A stretch of 64,000 bases of DNA from Actinoplanes sp. SE50/110 (GCF_900119315.1 NZ_LT827010.1:7930001-7994000); one strand, 5' to 3'; shown: positions 16,790 through 25,513, numbered from the stretch's first letter. Notes: generated from the sequence alone by a model not told the origin. Numbers and translations: made by a program.

Positions 16790-17206
16790 GTGCAATCACT
16801 CGACAACGAGATGATCAAGGCCGCTCTGGACGCGCGCGGGTTCGCGTACTTCGTGGACGCGGACGGCGACATCGCCGGCAACTTCCAGGGAAACCTGATC
16901 TATTTCTTCCGGCTCGGCGCGAACAAGGAGATGCTGCAGATCCGCGCGATGATGCAGCATGTCTTCACCGTCGAGGACGTGCCCAGGCTCTACGAGTTCT
17001 GCAACACGTGGAACCGCGACCAGCTCTGGCCCAAGGCATACGTGCAGGTCACCGACGACGGCGCGGCCGTCGTGGTGGGCGAGGTGTCGACCGACTGGGA
17101 ACGCGGCGTCACCCCGGAACAACTCGACCAGGTGCTGCTCTGCGGCATCGCCACCGGGTGCCGGCTCGGCGACGCCCTGGGCGAATGGCGCAACGGACAG
17201 AGCTGA
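16790..17206 (+). CDS. YbjN domain-containing protein
   Basis: A 138-residue YbjN-type protein of the type III secretion chaperone-like fold. Recognisable segments are IKAALDARGFAYFVDADGDI, NLIYFFRLGANKEMLQIRAMM, LYEFCNTWNRDQLWPKAYV and the C-terminal QLDQVLLCGIATGCRL. Family members are linked to stress and regulatory phenotypes, but no biochemical activity is established. The gene is monocistronic, divergent from ftsK and convergent with the serine protease gene, with a strong terminator 7 bp past its stop. Confidence 0.85.
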   Translation: MQSLDNEMIKAALDARGFAYFVDADGDIAGNFQGNLIYFFRLGANKEMLQIRAMMQHVFTVEDVPRLYEFCNTWNRDQLWPKAYVQVTDDGAAVVVGEVSTDWERGVTPEQLDQVLLCGIATGCRLGDALGEWRNGQS

Positions 17207-17212
17207 CCGACA

Positions 17213-17246
17213 GGGAGGCCGGGGCCGGTCACGGCCCCGGCCTCCC
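17213..17246. terminator. 15-bp hairpin between convergent genes
   Basis: A perfect stem pairs 17213-17227 with 17232-17246 around a gtca loop. It can serve the YbjN gene and the protease gene. Confidence 0.8.
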
Positions 17247-17276
17247 CCGGTTCTGATGGCGGCGGTACGCGGGCGC

Positions 17277-18857
17277 CTACTGCACGTTGAAGCCCAGCGT
17301 GTAGTCGCCGGTGCCGGAGGTGGCCACCACGACGTACCGGAAGGTGCCCGAGCGCTCACTGACGCTCAGCGTGCCGTCCGCGGCCGCCTTGGCCACCGTC
17401 TTGAACCGGCCGTTCTGCAGCCGCTGCAGCACCAGGTCGAAGGTCGACCCGGCCGGCGCGCTCAGGCAGGCGACGTGCCGGCCGGCCCGGGCCCGGAAGG
17501 CGCCGCCGTCCGGCTGGGCCTGCGCGGTACCGGCCTTGCTGAGCGAGCCCTGGCGCTGCACGGCCAGGCCGGCGCAGGCGTTCGCGGTGCCGTCACCGTT
17601 GCCGCCCGGGGCCTCGGACGGGGCCTCGCTGGGCGCGGCGGTCGCGCTGTCGCTCGGCGCGGCGGTCGCCCCGCCCCCGTCGCCGCCGCCGGTGGTCAGC
17701 AGCTTCAGGTTGTTGGCCGCCAGGATCTCGTTGACCGGCTGGAAGAACGTCTCGCCGCCGGCCGTGCAGTCACCGGACCCACCCGAGGTGACCCCCTGGG
17801 CCTGGTCGCCGGAGAGCCACGGACCGCCCGAGTCGCCACCCTCGGCGCAGACATCGGTGCGGGTCAGGCCGGTCACCGAACCCTCCGGATAGCGCACCGT
17901 CTGGTTCTTCGCCAGGATCGTGCCGCAGTGCGTGCCGGTGGTCGACCCGGACCGGCAGATCGCCGCGCCGATCGGGGCCTCGGTGCTGCCGCCCACCGGA
18001 AGCTCGTTGCCCTTGAAGTCGTTGACCACCGGACGCGGCGTCCACTGGCCGTTGACCTCGACGAAGCCCATGTCGGCGTTGCCCGGGAAGACGGAAGCCT
18101 TCACCACGCCCTGCGCCTGGTTGTTGAAGCCGCTGGTTTTGGTGCCCGGGGTGCCGCAGTGTCCGGCGGTCACGAAGCCGCCCTCCACCGAGAACCCGAT
18201 CGAGCAGCGGGCGGTGCCGCCGTCCAGCGAGATGAAGTACGGGTCGGCGCCGCGCACGTCGAACAGCGGCTTCGGCAGCCGGTTGCTGACCTGCACGGTG
18301 ACCGCGTCGGTAGCCACCCCGGCCCGCTTCGCCAGCGCCTGCGCGGCCGCCTTCTGACCCGGCCGTGCCACGACGACCAGCTTGTTGGTGGGTGCGTCGA
18401 CATACCACCCGGTCAGACCGGCGGCCGACTTCACCTGCGCGTCCAGCCGGCCCTTGGCCGCGTCCAGCTGTGCCTCGCTGCGCTTGACCAGCACCGGCAC
18501 GGCGCCCGCGGCCTTCACCTTCCGGGCCGCGGCCGCGTCGGTCACCGCCACCTTCAGCGTGGTGCCGTCGGACGCGAGCCACGCCCCGCCGTAGCTGTCG
18601 CCGGTGGTCGCGGCCAGGGTCGCGGTCACCCCGCCGGCCCACTTCGACCGCTTCAGCCGGGTGGCCGCCTGGTTCGCGTCGAGCCCCAGGTCACGCTTCA
18701 TCGCGGCGAGCAGTTCCGGGGAAACACCCCCGCTCGCCTTCGTCGCGCCACTGCCGCCGGTCGGCGTCGTGCCGGCCAGCGACGGCAGGGTGAAGGCGAC
18801 CGCCGCCGCGGTCGCCGCCACCACCGCCGCAGCTACGGCGATCGATCTGCGCTGCAT
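17277..18857 (-). CDS. Secreted S1-family (alpha-lytic/streptogrisin-like) serine protease
   Basis: A 526-residue preproprotease. A signal peptide (MQRRSIAVAA, then a hydrophobic Ala/Val run) is followed by an alpha-lytic-type prodomain to about residue 195. The chymotrypsin-fold domain has the triad H233 (TAGHCG), D262 (NADMGF) and S343 (GGDSGGPW). A linker rich in Ser, Ala, Pro and Glu (about 405-435) leads to a C-terminal beta-rich domain resembling a PPC module. GGGAG precedes the ATG at 18857. Function is extracellular proteolysis; the C-terminal domain probably helps targeting or folding and is removable. It lies downstream of rnj but has its own leader. Confidence 0.92.
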   Translation of the reverse strand: MQRRSIAVAAAVVAATAAAVAFTLPSLAGTTPTGGSGATKASGGVSPELLAAMKRDLGLDANQAATRLKRSKWAGGVTATLAATTGDSYGGAWLASDGTTLKVAVTDAAAARKVKAAGAVPVLVKRSEAQLDAAKGRLDAQVKSAAGLTGWYVDAPTNKLVVVARPGQKAAAQALAKRAGVATDAVTVQVSNRLPKPLFDVRGADPYFISLDGGTARCSIGFSVEGGFVTAGHCGTPGTKTSGFNNQAQGVVKASVFPGNADMGFVEVNGQWTPRPVVNDFKGNELPVGGSTEAPIGAAICRSGSTTGTHCGTILAKNQTVRYPEGSVTGLTRTDVCAEGGDSGGPWLSGDQAQGVTSGGSGDCTAGGETFFQPVNEILAANNLKLLTTGGGDGGGATAAPSDSATAAPSEAPSEAPGGNGDGTANACAGLAVQRQGSLSKAGTAQAQPDGGAFRARAGRHVACLSAPAGSTFDLVLQRLQNGRFKTVAKAAADGTLSVSERSGTFRYVVVATSGTGDYTLGFNVQ

Positions 18858-18951
18858 CTGGAGAACTCCCTCCGCCACGGGTGCCGTGGGGGCGGCACCG
18901 TGCCAGGGAGTACGCAGCTCGTGCGAAAACGGATGAAGCCTTAAGACACCT

Positions 18952-20640
18952 TTAAACCTCGACGACCGTCGGGACGATCATCGGACGGCGCCGATACGCG
19001 TCGTTCACCCAGCGGCCGACCGTGCGCCGCACCACCTGCTGCAGCTGGTGGGTGTCGGTGATGCCGTCCTCCGCCGACCGGTGCAGGGCCGCGGTGAGCA
19101 GCGGAATCACCGGATTGAACGCGTCCGGGTCCTCGGAGAAGCCCTTCGCCGAGATGCTCGGTTCGCCGACCACCTTGCCGGTCACCGAGTCGATCACCAC
19201 GGTGGCCGCGATGAATCCGCCGTCGCCCAGGATCCGCCGCTCGGTCAGCAGCGACTCGCTCACGTCACCGACCGCCAGGCCGTCCACGTAGACGTAGCGG
19301 CTGCGGACCCGACCGACCACCCGGGCGTGGCCCTCGACCAGGTCGACCACGTCGCCGTCCTCGCAGAGCACCACCCGGTCGGCGGCCACTCCGGACTCGA
19401 TGCCCAGCTGGGCGTGGGCGCGCAGATGCCGCCACTCGCCGTGCACCGGCATCAGGTTGCTGGGGCGGGTCACGTTCAGCAGGTAGAGCAGCTCGCCGGC
19501 CGGGGCGTGCCCGGAGACGTGCACCTTCGCCGTCTCCTTGTGCACCACGGTCGCGCCGGCCCGGGACAACTGGTTGATCACCCGGTAGACCGAGGTCTCG
19601 TTGCCGGGCACCAGCGAACTGGCCAGCACCACGGTGTCGCCCGAGGTGATCGTGATGTGCCGGTGGTCGCCGGTGGACATCCGGCCCAGGGCGCTCATCG
19701 GCTCGCCCTGCGACCCGGTCGACATGAAGACGATCTCGTCGGGCGGCAGGTGGGTGGCCTCGTCCAGACCGACCAGCAGGCCGTCCGGGATGCGCAGCAG
19801 GCCCAGGTCCCGGGCGATGCCCATGTTGCGGACCATCGAGCGGCCGATCAGCGCGACCTTGCGGTCGTACTCCCAGGCCGCGTCCATCACCTGCTGGACG
19901 CGGTGCACGTGGGAGGCGAAGCTGGCCACGATGATCCGGCCCTTGGCCTTGCCGAAGATCCGGCTCAGCACCGGGCCGATGTCCCGCTCCGGCGCCACGA
20001 AACCGGGCACCTCGGCGTTCGTCGAGTCGGAGAGCAGCAGGTCGATGCCCTCGCCGCCGAGCCGGGCGAACCCGGCCAGGTCGGTGATCCGGCCGTCCAG
20101 CGGCACCTGGTCCATCTTGAAATCGCCGGTGTGCAGCAGCAGGCCGGCGGGGGTGCGCACGGCCACCGCCAGCGCGTCCGGGATGGAGTGGTTGACCGCG
20201 AAGAACTCGCACTCGAACGGGCCGAGCCGCTCGATGCCGCCCTCCCGCACGGTCAACGTGTACGGGTCCAGCCGGCGCTCGGCCAGTTTCGCCTCGACCA
20301 GGGCCAGCGTGAACTCCGAGCCGACCAGCGGGATGTCCGGCTTGTGGGCCAGCAGGTAGGGGACCGCACCGATGTGGTCCTCGTGACCGTGGGTCAGCAC
20401 GATCGCCTGAATGTCCTCGAGCCGGTCCAGGATCGGGCCGAAGTCGGGCAGGATCAGATCGACACCCGGCTGCTCGACGTCGGGGAAGAGCACCCCGCAG
20501 TCGATCACCAGCAGTTTGCCGTCGAACTCCAGCACCGTCATGTTGCGGCCGATGGCGCCGAGACCGCCGAGCGGAATGACGCGCAGGGCGCCCTCCGGCA
20601 GCGGCGGCGGCGGACCCAGCTCCACGTGAGCGTGACTCAT
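18952..20640 (-). CDS. rnj: Ribonuclease J
   Basis: A 562-residue metallo-beta-lactamase/beta-CASP nuclease for mRNA decay and rRNA maturation, with endo- and 5'-3' exonuclease activity. Metal site motifs are LTHGHEDHIGAVPYLL, VNHSIPDA and HTGDFKMD; the beta-CASP part includes FMSTGSQGEPMSALGRM and VHVSGHAPAGELLYLLNVTRP. A C-terminal domain ends IVPTVVEV. AGGAAGAGG precedes the ATG, and dapA ends upstream within 14 bp, giving the dapA-rnj operon also known in mycobacteria. Confidence 0.96.
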   Translation of the reverse strand: MSHAHVELGPPPPLPEGALRVIPLGGLGAIGRNMTVLEFDGKLLVIDCGVLFPDVEQPGVDLILPDFGPILDRLEDIQAIVLTHGHEDHIGAVPYLLAHKPDIPLVGSEFTLALVEAKLAERRLDPYTLTVREGGIERLGPFECEFFAVNHSIPDALAVAVRTPAGLLLHTGDFKMDQVPLDGRITDLAGFARLGGEGIDLLLSDSTNAEVPGFVAPERDIGPVLSRIFGKAKGRIIVASFASHVHRVQQVMDAAWEYDRKVALIGRSMVRNMGIARDLGLLRIPDGLLVGLDEATHLPPDEIVFMSTGSQGEPMSALGRMSTGDHRHITITSGDTVVLASSLVPGNETSVYRVINQLSRAGATVVHKETAKVHVSGHAPAGELLYLLNVTRPSNLMPVHGEWRHLRAHAQLGIESGVAADRVVLCEDGDVVDLVEGHARVVGRVRSRYVYVDGLAVGDVSESLLTERRILGDGGFIAATVVIDSVTGKVVGEPSISAKGFSEDPDAFNPVIPLLTAALHRSAEDGITDTHQLQQVVRRTVGRWVNDAYRRRPMIVPTVVEV

Positions 20641-20653
20641 TCGCCTCTTCCTG

Positions 20654-21547
20654 TCAGAGCACGATGCCGGCCGCGGCGGCGTCCTGGCGCAGTTGGATCA
20701 ATTCCTCGTCACTCGCGTCCACCAGCGGCGAGCGGACCGGGCCCGCGGGCAGGCCGGACGCGTTCAGCCCGGCCTTCACCAGGATCGTCCCCGGGGACCG
20801 GAAAATGCCGGTGAACAGGGGGAGAGCCGCGCGGTGCCGGGCCAGCGCGGTGGCGGTGTCACCCTTCTCGTACGCCTCGATCATCTCTTTCGCCAGCACG
20901 CCGGTGAAGTGCGAGGAGGTGCCGACCAGGCCCACCCCGCCGATCGAGAGCAGCGGCAGGGTGGCCGCGTCGTCGCCCGAATAGAAGGCCAGATCGGTCC
21001 GGCTCAGCACCCAGGAGCTGGCGATCAGGTCACCCTTGGCGTCCTTGACCGCGACGATCCGCTCGTGCTCGGCCATCCGCACCAGGGTCTCGGTGGCGAT
21101 CGCCGTGCCGGCCCGGTGCGGGATGTCGTAGGCCATGATCGGCAGCCCGGCCGCGTCCGCCACCGCGGTGAAATGCCGCAGCACCCCGGCCTGCGGGGGC
21201 TTGTTGTAGTACGGAGTGACCACGAGCAGGCCGTGCGCGCCGGCTTTCTCCGCGGCGTGCGCCAGCTCGATCGTGTGGGCGGTGTTGTTGGTACCCACCC
21301 CGGCCACGACCCGGGCCCGGTCACCGACCGCCTCGACCACGGCACGCAGCAGCGCGTCCTTCTCCGCGTCGGTCGTGGTCGGGGACTCACCGGTGGTGCC
21401 GCTGACCACGAGCGCGTCGTTGCGCTGCTCGTCGACGAGGTGAACGGCCAGGCGGGCCGCACCCTCCAGATCCAGCGAGCCGTCCGGGGTGAACGGGGTC
21501 ACCATGGCGGTCAGCAGCCGTCCGAACGGCCGCGGGTCGTGCGTCAT
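20654..21547 (-). CDS. dapA: 4-hydroxy-tetrahydrodipicolinate synthase
   Basis: A 297-residue class I aldolase that condenses pyruvate with aspartate semialdehyde in lysine and diaminopimelate synthesis. The Schiff-base lysine is K168 (IVAVKDAKGD). The substrate loop TTGESPTTTDAEK, TPYYNKPPQ and GTSSHFTGVL are typical. It pairs functionally with dapB at 26.5 kb. A -10 hexamer 7 nt before the ATG predicts a leaderless dapA-rnj message. Confidence 0.96.
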   Translation of the reverse strand: MTHDPRPFGRLLTAMVTPFTPDGSLDLEGAARLAVHLVDEQRNDALVVSGTTGESPTTTDAEKDALLRAVVEAVGDRARVVAGVGTNNTAHTIELAHAAEKAGAHGLLVVTPYYNKPPQAGVLRHFTAVADAAGLPIMAYDIPHRAGTAIATETLVRMAEHERIVAVKDAKGDLIASSWVLSRTDLAFYSGDDAATLPLLSIGGVGLVGTSSHFTGVLAKEMIEAYEKGDTATALARHRAALPLFTGIFRSPGTILVKAGLNASGLPAGPVRSPLVDASDEELIQLRQDAAAAGIVL

Positions 21548-21554
21548 ACCTGAC

Positions 21555-21560
21555 AACCTA
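21555..21560 (-). promoter_or_regulatory. -10 element (TAGGTT) for dapA-rnj
   Basis: On the minus strand TAGGTT is followed by GTCAGGT and ATG. The same hexamer precedes dapB. Confidence 0.5.
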
Positions 21561-21573
21561 TCGGACGGCCCGG

Positions 21574-22119
21574 TCACACGTAGAAAGCGGTGAACGGCGC
21601 CCAGGGAAGGTTGCGCAGCACGCTCCAGACCACCCAGACCGCCATGAACGTGATCATCACGGCCGGACTGACCGTGAGTTGCCGAATCCGCCAGCGGAAC
21701 AGCCGCTGCCCGGCCCAGGCCACATACATGTACAGCAGGAAGGGCACCGCGAACACGAAGATCGCGTGGTGCCGGGCCGCGGCCGGCAGGTTCCCGTGCA
21801 GCAGATACCACGCGGCGCGGGTCCCGCCGCAACCCGGGCAGACGAAGCCGGTCGTGTATTTCAGCAGACACGTGGGCTCCGCGCCGGCCTCGGCATGCAC
21901 CGGGTCGGTGAGCAGCGTGTAGCCGACCGCGCCGCCCATGCAGGCCAGCACCACGAGCGGGGCCAGCCACATCGGGGAGCGGGCGGCCAGCCGGTCGAAG
22001 AAGCGGGTGATCCGGTCGGGCGGCGGGCCGGCGTCATGGCGATATGCCGGCCAGCCGGGCGGGACCGGCGGACCCTGCAGCGGCTGGGCCTCCAGCCACG
22101 GCGGGAGGACGGTGCTCAT
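21574..22119 (-). CDS. DUF2752 membrane protein
   Basis: A 181-residue membrane protein. A Pro-rich cytoplasmic N-terminus is followed by a helix at about 50-70, the DUF2752 signature CPGCGGTRAAWYLLHGN near residue 95, and two further hydrophobic segments (HAIFVFAVPFLLYMYVAWAG; VMITFMAVWVVWSVLRN). The paired cysteines may bind metal or form a disulfide, but no function is known. The ATG at 22119 is preferred over GTG 22128 because a -10 hexamer lies 7 nt before it. The gene sits where thyX is found near dapA in mycobacteria. Confidence 0.85.
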   Translation of the reverse strand: MSTVLPPWLEAQPLQGPPVPPGWPAYRHDAGPPPDRITRFFDRLAARSPMWLAPLVVLACMGGAVGYTLLTDPVHAEAGAEPTCLLKYTTGFVCPGCGGTRAAWYLLHGNLPAAARHHAIFVFAVPFLLYMYVAWAGQRLFRWRIRQLTVSPAVMITFMAVWVVWSVLRNLPWAPFTAFYV

Positions 22120-22126
22120 GAGCGCC

Positions 22127-22132
22127 ACGCTA
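22127..22132 (-). promoter_or_regulatory. -10 element (TAGCGT) for the DUF2752 gene
   Basis: On the minus strand TAGCGT is followed by 7 nt and the ATG at 22119. Confidence 0.4.
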
Positions 22133-22168
22133 CACCGCGCACCGCGCCGGATTCACCGCCGCGGCTGG

Positions 22169-23386
22169 TCACAGCTCCTTCAGCGCCGCGGTCAGCGGGT
22201 CGGCGAAGTCGCCCGCGACCGGGGCCGCGACCGCGTCCAGGCCCAGCCACAGGGCCAGGCGGCGCAGCTCGGCGGCCAGCGCCCCGGCGGTCGCGTCCCG
22301 GTCGGCGGACGGCTCCAGCCAGGCGGCCGGCACCTCCAGGACGCCGGCCTGCCGGTTCGCCTTCAGATCGACACGGGCCGCGAACCGGTCGCCGGACAGG
22401 AACGGCAGCACGTAGTAGCCGTAGCGACGCTGCGGTTTCGGGACATAGATCTCGATCCGGTACGTCATGTCGAACAGCCGCTCGGTCCGGTCCCGCTGCC
22501 AGATCAGCGGGTCGAACGGGCTGACCAGGGTGGCCACGTCGACCCGGCGCGGGAGTTTCGCGTCCCGGTGCAGATAGGCCACCGGTTTCCAGCCGCGGAC
22601 CGTGACCGGGCGCAGCACCCCCGCCTCGACCAGCTCGGCGAGCGCGGTGCGAGCCGCCGCGGTGGGCAGCCGGAAGTAGTCGCGCAGCTCGGGCTCGGCG
22701 GCGACGCCCAGCGCCCGGGCGGAGAGCTCGACCAGGGCGCGGAACGCCTCGGCCGGCTCCGGGGTGGGCGCGGCCAGCACGGCCCCCGGCAGCACCCGCT
22801 CGGGCAGGTCGTAGCGCCGGGCGAACGACGTGGTGCGCTCGGCCGCGGTGACCTGGCCGCTCCAGAACAGCCACTCCAGCGCCTGCTTGACCACCGACCA
22901 GTTCCATCCCCAGTGGTCCTTGCGGCGCGGCGCGTCGTGCTCGATCTCGTTCGCCGTGATCGGGCCGCGGCGGCGGACCTCGTCGAGCACCCAGGCGACC
23001 AGGTCGGGCTGCTCGGCGACGATCCGGCGCATGGTGCCCCACGCACTCTCCCCGGCGCGCGCCATCCGCCAGCGGAACAGCGGCTGCAGGTCGGCCCGGA
23101 TCAGCGAGGCCTCGTGCCCCCAGAACTCGAACAGCTCCCGGGGCCGCTGATAGGCCGCGCGCTCCAGCAGATCGGCCGGATAGGGCCCGAGACGGCTGTA
23201 GAGCGGCATGAAGTGGGCGCGCTGCAACACGTTCACCGAGTCCATCTGGATCAGGTGCAGGCGGCGCAGCACCCGGCGCAGGTGGCGCAGATCGGTGGCG
23301 CCACCCGGCTTGGGGTCGGTGAACCCCTGCGCGGCCAGCGTGATGCGGCGGGCCTGGGCGACGGAGATCGTCTCGAGACTGGTCAT
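22169..23386 (-). CDS. Winged-helix DNA-binding / YcaQ-type crosslink glycosylase family protein
   Basis: A 405-residue protein of the winged-helix family that includes the interstrand-crosslink glycosylase YcaQ. Diagnostic stretches are LHLIQMDSVNVLQRAHFMPLYSR, ELFEFWGHEASLI, WGWNWSVVKQALEWLFWSGQV, SPFDPLIWQRDRTERLFDMTYRIEIYVP and YGYYVLPFL. A role in removing crosslinked or bulky base adducts is plausible from the family, but untested. The ATG at 23386 follows a TAGGGT hexamer by 8 nt. It is divergent from the GNAT pair. Confidence 0.85.
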   Translation of the reverse strand: MTSLETISVAQARRITLAAQGFTDPKPGGATDLRHLRRVLRRLHLIQMDSVNVLQRAHFMPLYSRLGPYPADLLERAAYQRPRELFEFWGHEASLIRADLQPLFRWRMARAGESAWGTMRRIVAEQPDLVAWVLDEVRRRGPITANEIEHDAPRRKDHWGWNWSVVKQALEWLFWSGQVTAAERTTSFARRYDLPERVLPGAVLAAPTPEPAEAFRALVELSARALGVAAEPELRDYFRLPTAAARTALAELVEAGVLRPVTVRGWKPVAYLHRDAKLPRRVDVATLVSPFDPLIWQRDRTERLFDMTYRIEIYVPKPQRRYGYYVLPFLSGDRFAARVDLKANRQAGVLEVPAAWLEPSADRDATAGALAAELRRLALWLGLDAVAAPVAGDFADPLTAALKEL

Positions 23387-23394
23387 CGAGAAGC

Positions 23395-23400
23395 ACCCTA
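23395..23400 (-). promoter_or_regulatory. -10-like element (TAGGGT)
   Basis: On the minus strand it is followed by 8 nt and ATG 23386, so the leader would be one or two nucleotides at most. Confidence 0.35.
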
Positions 23401-23427
23401 GGCCAGGGGTGTGACAAAGTTCGTCGG

Positions 23428-23970
23428 GTGACGCCATCGACGAACCCCGCGACTCCGGCCGGCAGCACCGTGACGTCGGTCCGGCCGCAGACCGATGCCG
23501 ACATCGAGGCGGCGGCCGCGGTGCACGTGCGGAGCACCCGGGCCAGTTATGCCGGGCTCCTGCCCGCCGAGCATCTGGCCGCGCTGGACCCGGCGGTCTT
23601 CGCCCAGCGCCGGCGGGCGATGGCGGCGAAGCCGGAGGTGCACACCCTGGTCGCCGAGCGGGACGGTCGGATCGTGGGGTTCTCCAGTTTCGGGCCGGAC
23701 CGGGAGGATCCGGCGCTCGCCGAGCTGTATGCCATCTATGCCGACCCGGACTCCTGGGGCACCGACGCCGGGTGGCGACTGTTCGACGAGAGCCGCCGGG
23801 TCCTGGCCGAGGCCGGCTACCCGGAGGTGCGGCTCTGGGTACTGGCCGCCAACGAGCGGGCCCGGCGCTTCTACGAGCGAGCCGGGATGACCACCGACGG
23901 GGTGCCCGCGACACACCGGGCCGCGGCCGGGATCGAACTGCCGAAGCTGCGCTACCGCGGTCCTCTGTAG
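23428..23970 (+). CDS. GNAT-family N-acetyltransferase
   Basis: A 180-residue acetyltransferase. The GNAT core shows VRPQTDADIEAAAAVHVRSTRASY at the start, LVAERDGRIVGFSSFGPD, LAELYAIYADPDSWGTDAGWRLFDES (in place of the usual Q/RxxGxG loop), and VRLWVLAANERARRFYERAGM. Substrate unknown. The start is GTG 23428 with no convincing ribosome site. It is 9 bp upstream of a second GNAT gene and the two resemble each other in layout, suggesting an old tandem duplication. Confidence 0.88.
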   Translation: MTPSTNPATPAGSTVTSVRPQTDADIEAAAAVHVRSTRASYAGLLPAEHLAALDPAVFAQRRRAMAAKPEVHTLVAERDGRIVGFSSFGPDREDPALAELYAIYADPDSWGTDAGWRLFDESRRVLAEAGYPEVRLWVLAANERARRFYERAGMTTDGVPATHRAAAGIELPKLRYRGPL

Positions 23971-23973
23971 GCT
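23968..23973 (+). promoter_or_regulatory. -10 element (TAGGCT) overlapping a stop codon
   Basis: The hexamer begins with the stop codon of the first GNAT gene and lies at -12 to -7 of the ATG at 23980, so the second gene could be transcribed alone and leaderless. Confidence 0.4.
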
Positions 23974-23979
23974 GCCGCC

Positions 23980-24534
23980 ATGGCTCTCGGCTTCGTCCGT
24001 CCCGCGCGTCCCGAGGACGCCGGTGAGATCGCGCGCATCCAGCTCGTCACGTGGCGCAGCGCCTACCGCCGGATGTTCCCGGCGCACGTGCTCGCCCAGC
24101 TCGACGAGGCGGTGCTGGCCGGCGTCTGGACCGAGGCGATCACCACGCCGCCGACCGGCCGGCACCGGGTGCTGATCGCGGTCGAGCAGGGCGAGCACGA
24201 TCACGTGGTGGGGTTCGCGGCGGCCGGGCCGGCCGACGAGCAGGCCCTCGCCCCGGAGGAGCCGCCGCTGCCGGACACCGTCGCCGCGGTCACCGACCTG
24301 CTGGTCGAGCCCCGCTGGGGCCGGCGTGGCCACGGCAGCCGCCTGCTCGCGGCGGCCGTCGACCTGTGGCGCGAGGACGCCTTCAGCTCGGCCGTCGCCT
24401 GGGTCTACGACTCCGACACGGCCATGCGCAAGTTCCTGGACTCCGCCGGCTGGGCCCCCGACGGCGCCGGCCGAGCCCTGGACGTCGACGACATGCTGGT
24501 CCCCCAGCTCCGCCTCCACGTCGCGCTGACCTAG
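23980..24534 (+). CDS. GNAT-family N-acetyltransferase
   Basis: A 184-residue acetyltransferase with FVRPARPEDAGEIARIQLVTWRSAY, the beta-4/loop region VTDLLVEPRWGRRGHGSRLL (the acetyl-CoA pyrophosphate loop RRGHGS) and AVAWVYDSDTAMRKFLDSAGW. The substrate is unknown. It follows the first GNAT gene by 9 bp; a hairpin shared with cspA lies 88 bp downstream. Confidence 0.88.
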   Translation: MALGFVRPARPEDAGEIARIQLVTWRSAYRRMFPAHVLAQLDEAVLAGVWTEAITTPPTGRHRVLIAVEQGEHDHVVGFAAAGPADEQALAPEEPPLPDTVAAVTDLLVEPRWGRRGHGSRLLAAAVDLWREDAFSSAVAWVYDSDTAMRKFLDSAGWAPDGAGRALDVDDMLVPQLRLHVALT

Positions 24535-24621
24535 CAAGCCGACCGAGCGCCGGCCGCTGCGCCGGCCACCGATGGCGGTAGCCGCTCCGGGAAACGGGCA
24601 TGACCACCGCTCGCGGAAACG

Positions 24622-24661
24622 CCGAACGGCGGCCCGCTGAACCAGTCGGGCCGCCGTTCGG
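24622..24661. terminator. 15-bp hairpin between GNAT gene and cspA
   Basis: A perfect stem pairs 24622-24636 with 24647-24661 around a 10-nt loop, placed 15 bp past the cspA stop and downstream of the GNAT pair. It can act on both strands. Confidence 0.8.
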
Positions 24662-24675
24662 TGAAAAGCTGTGGA

Positions 24676-24879
24676 TCAGAGCGGGCGGATGTTCTCCGCC
24701 TGCGGGCCCTTCTGGCCCTGGGTGATGTCGAACTCCACCTTCTGGTTCTCGTCGAGGCTGCGGAAGCCGCTCGTCGCGATCGCCGAGAAGTGGGCGAAGA
24801 CGTCGGCGCCGCCGCCGTCCGGGGTGATGAAGCCGAAGCCCTTGTCGGCGTTGAACCACTTCACGATGCCGGTAGCCAT
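24676..24879 (-). CDS. cspA: Cold-shock protein (CspA family)
   Basis: A 67-residue single-stranded nucleic-acid-binding beta barrel. RNP1 is KGFGFIT and RNP2 is DVFAHFSAI; it starts MATGIVKWFNADKGFGFI and ends AENIRPL. AAGGAG lies 6 nt before the ATG. A long leader with a nested stem-loop (24978-25014) precedes it, as expected for a gene whose message is controlled by RNA structure. It is divergent from nothing nearby and lies downstream of a terminator for the MerR-type gene. Confidence 0.96.
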   Translation of the reverse strand: MATGIVKWFNADKGFGFITPDGGGADVFAHFSAIATSGFRSLDENQKVEFDITQGQKGPQAENIRPL

Positions 24880-25151
24880 GTCTGCTCCTTCGCAGGCTGA
24901 GAGGAGACCGCGGTGTGCGGACCCCGTACGCCGCCGCGTTGATCGCCCGCGCCGCATCGACACGACAACAACGAAAAAGCGCCTGGACGGGTTTCAGATA
25001 ACCCATCAGGCGCTGGAAACGTCTTACGGAAATCAAAACTGCAACACCCAGACCATAGCACAGAACGGGCGGGAGGCCCGGGCCGGCCCACGTGAGCTCC
25101 TGCACTGCGGACGCCGCGAGGGCGCGGCATCCGCGGATTCCGGGGCAGCAG
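24880..25151 (-). promoter_or_regulatory. cspA leader region with nested stem-loop at 24978-25014
   Basis: An outer 8-bp stem (24978-24985 with 25007-25014) encloses an inner 5-bp stem (24989-24993 with 25000-25004). The fold lies about 100 nt upstream of the cspA start. TTGCAG-like and TATGGT-like hexamers lie further upstream, but no promoter could be fixed. Confidence 0.5.
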
Positions 25152-25181
25152 ACGGTCCTTCCCGGGGTGGCGAAGGACCGT
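25152..25181 (-). terminator. Hairpin after the MerR-type gene
   Basis: A perfect 10-bp stem pairs 25152-25161 with 25172-25181, 11 nt past the stop codon at 25193. Confidence 0.65.
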
Positions 25182-25192
25182 ACGACGTGGGA

Positions 25193-25513
25193 TCAGGCGG
25201 CGCCGGCCTGCTGGCGGCGCTCGTGGTCACGGCGATGCTGAAGGGCTTCCTTGAGCTGGTCTTCGAGGATGATGATCCGGCAGGCGGCTTCCAGAGCGGT
25301 GCCCCGGTCGACCATCTCCCGGGCCCGCGCGGCCAGGCGCAGCTGATGGCGGGAGTAGCGGCGGTGCCCGCCGGCGGAGCGGAACGGGATGATCAGTTTC
25401 GCTTCGTCGAGGCGGCGCAGGAAGTCCTGCGAGGCGCCGACGATGTCGGCGGCGCGGCCCATGGTGTAGGCGGGGTAATCGTCGTCGTTGAGCATGTCGT
25501 CGGGTTGGGCCAT
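25193..25513 (-). CDS. MerR-type helix-turn-helix regulator without effector domain
   Basis: A 106-residue protein. The MerR winged helix reads AYTMGRAADIVGASQDFLRRLDEAKLIIPFRSAGGHRRYSRHQL (shown here as the recognised region, residues about 16-60). A helical coiled-coil tail with ALEAACRIIILEDQLKEAL may mediate dimerisation. No ligand- or metal-binding domain follows. ATG 25513 is chosen because GAAGGA lies 6-8 nt before it; an in-frame ATG at 25528 lacks such a site. A strong hairpin and a short upstream frame occupy its leader. Targets unknown. Confidence 0.82.
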   Translation of the reverse strand: MAQPDDMLNDDDYPAYTMGRAADIVGASQDFLRRLDEAKLIIPFRSAGGHRRYSRHQLRLAARAREMVDRGTALEAACRIIILEDQLKEALQHRRDHERRQQAGAA

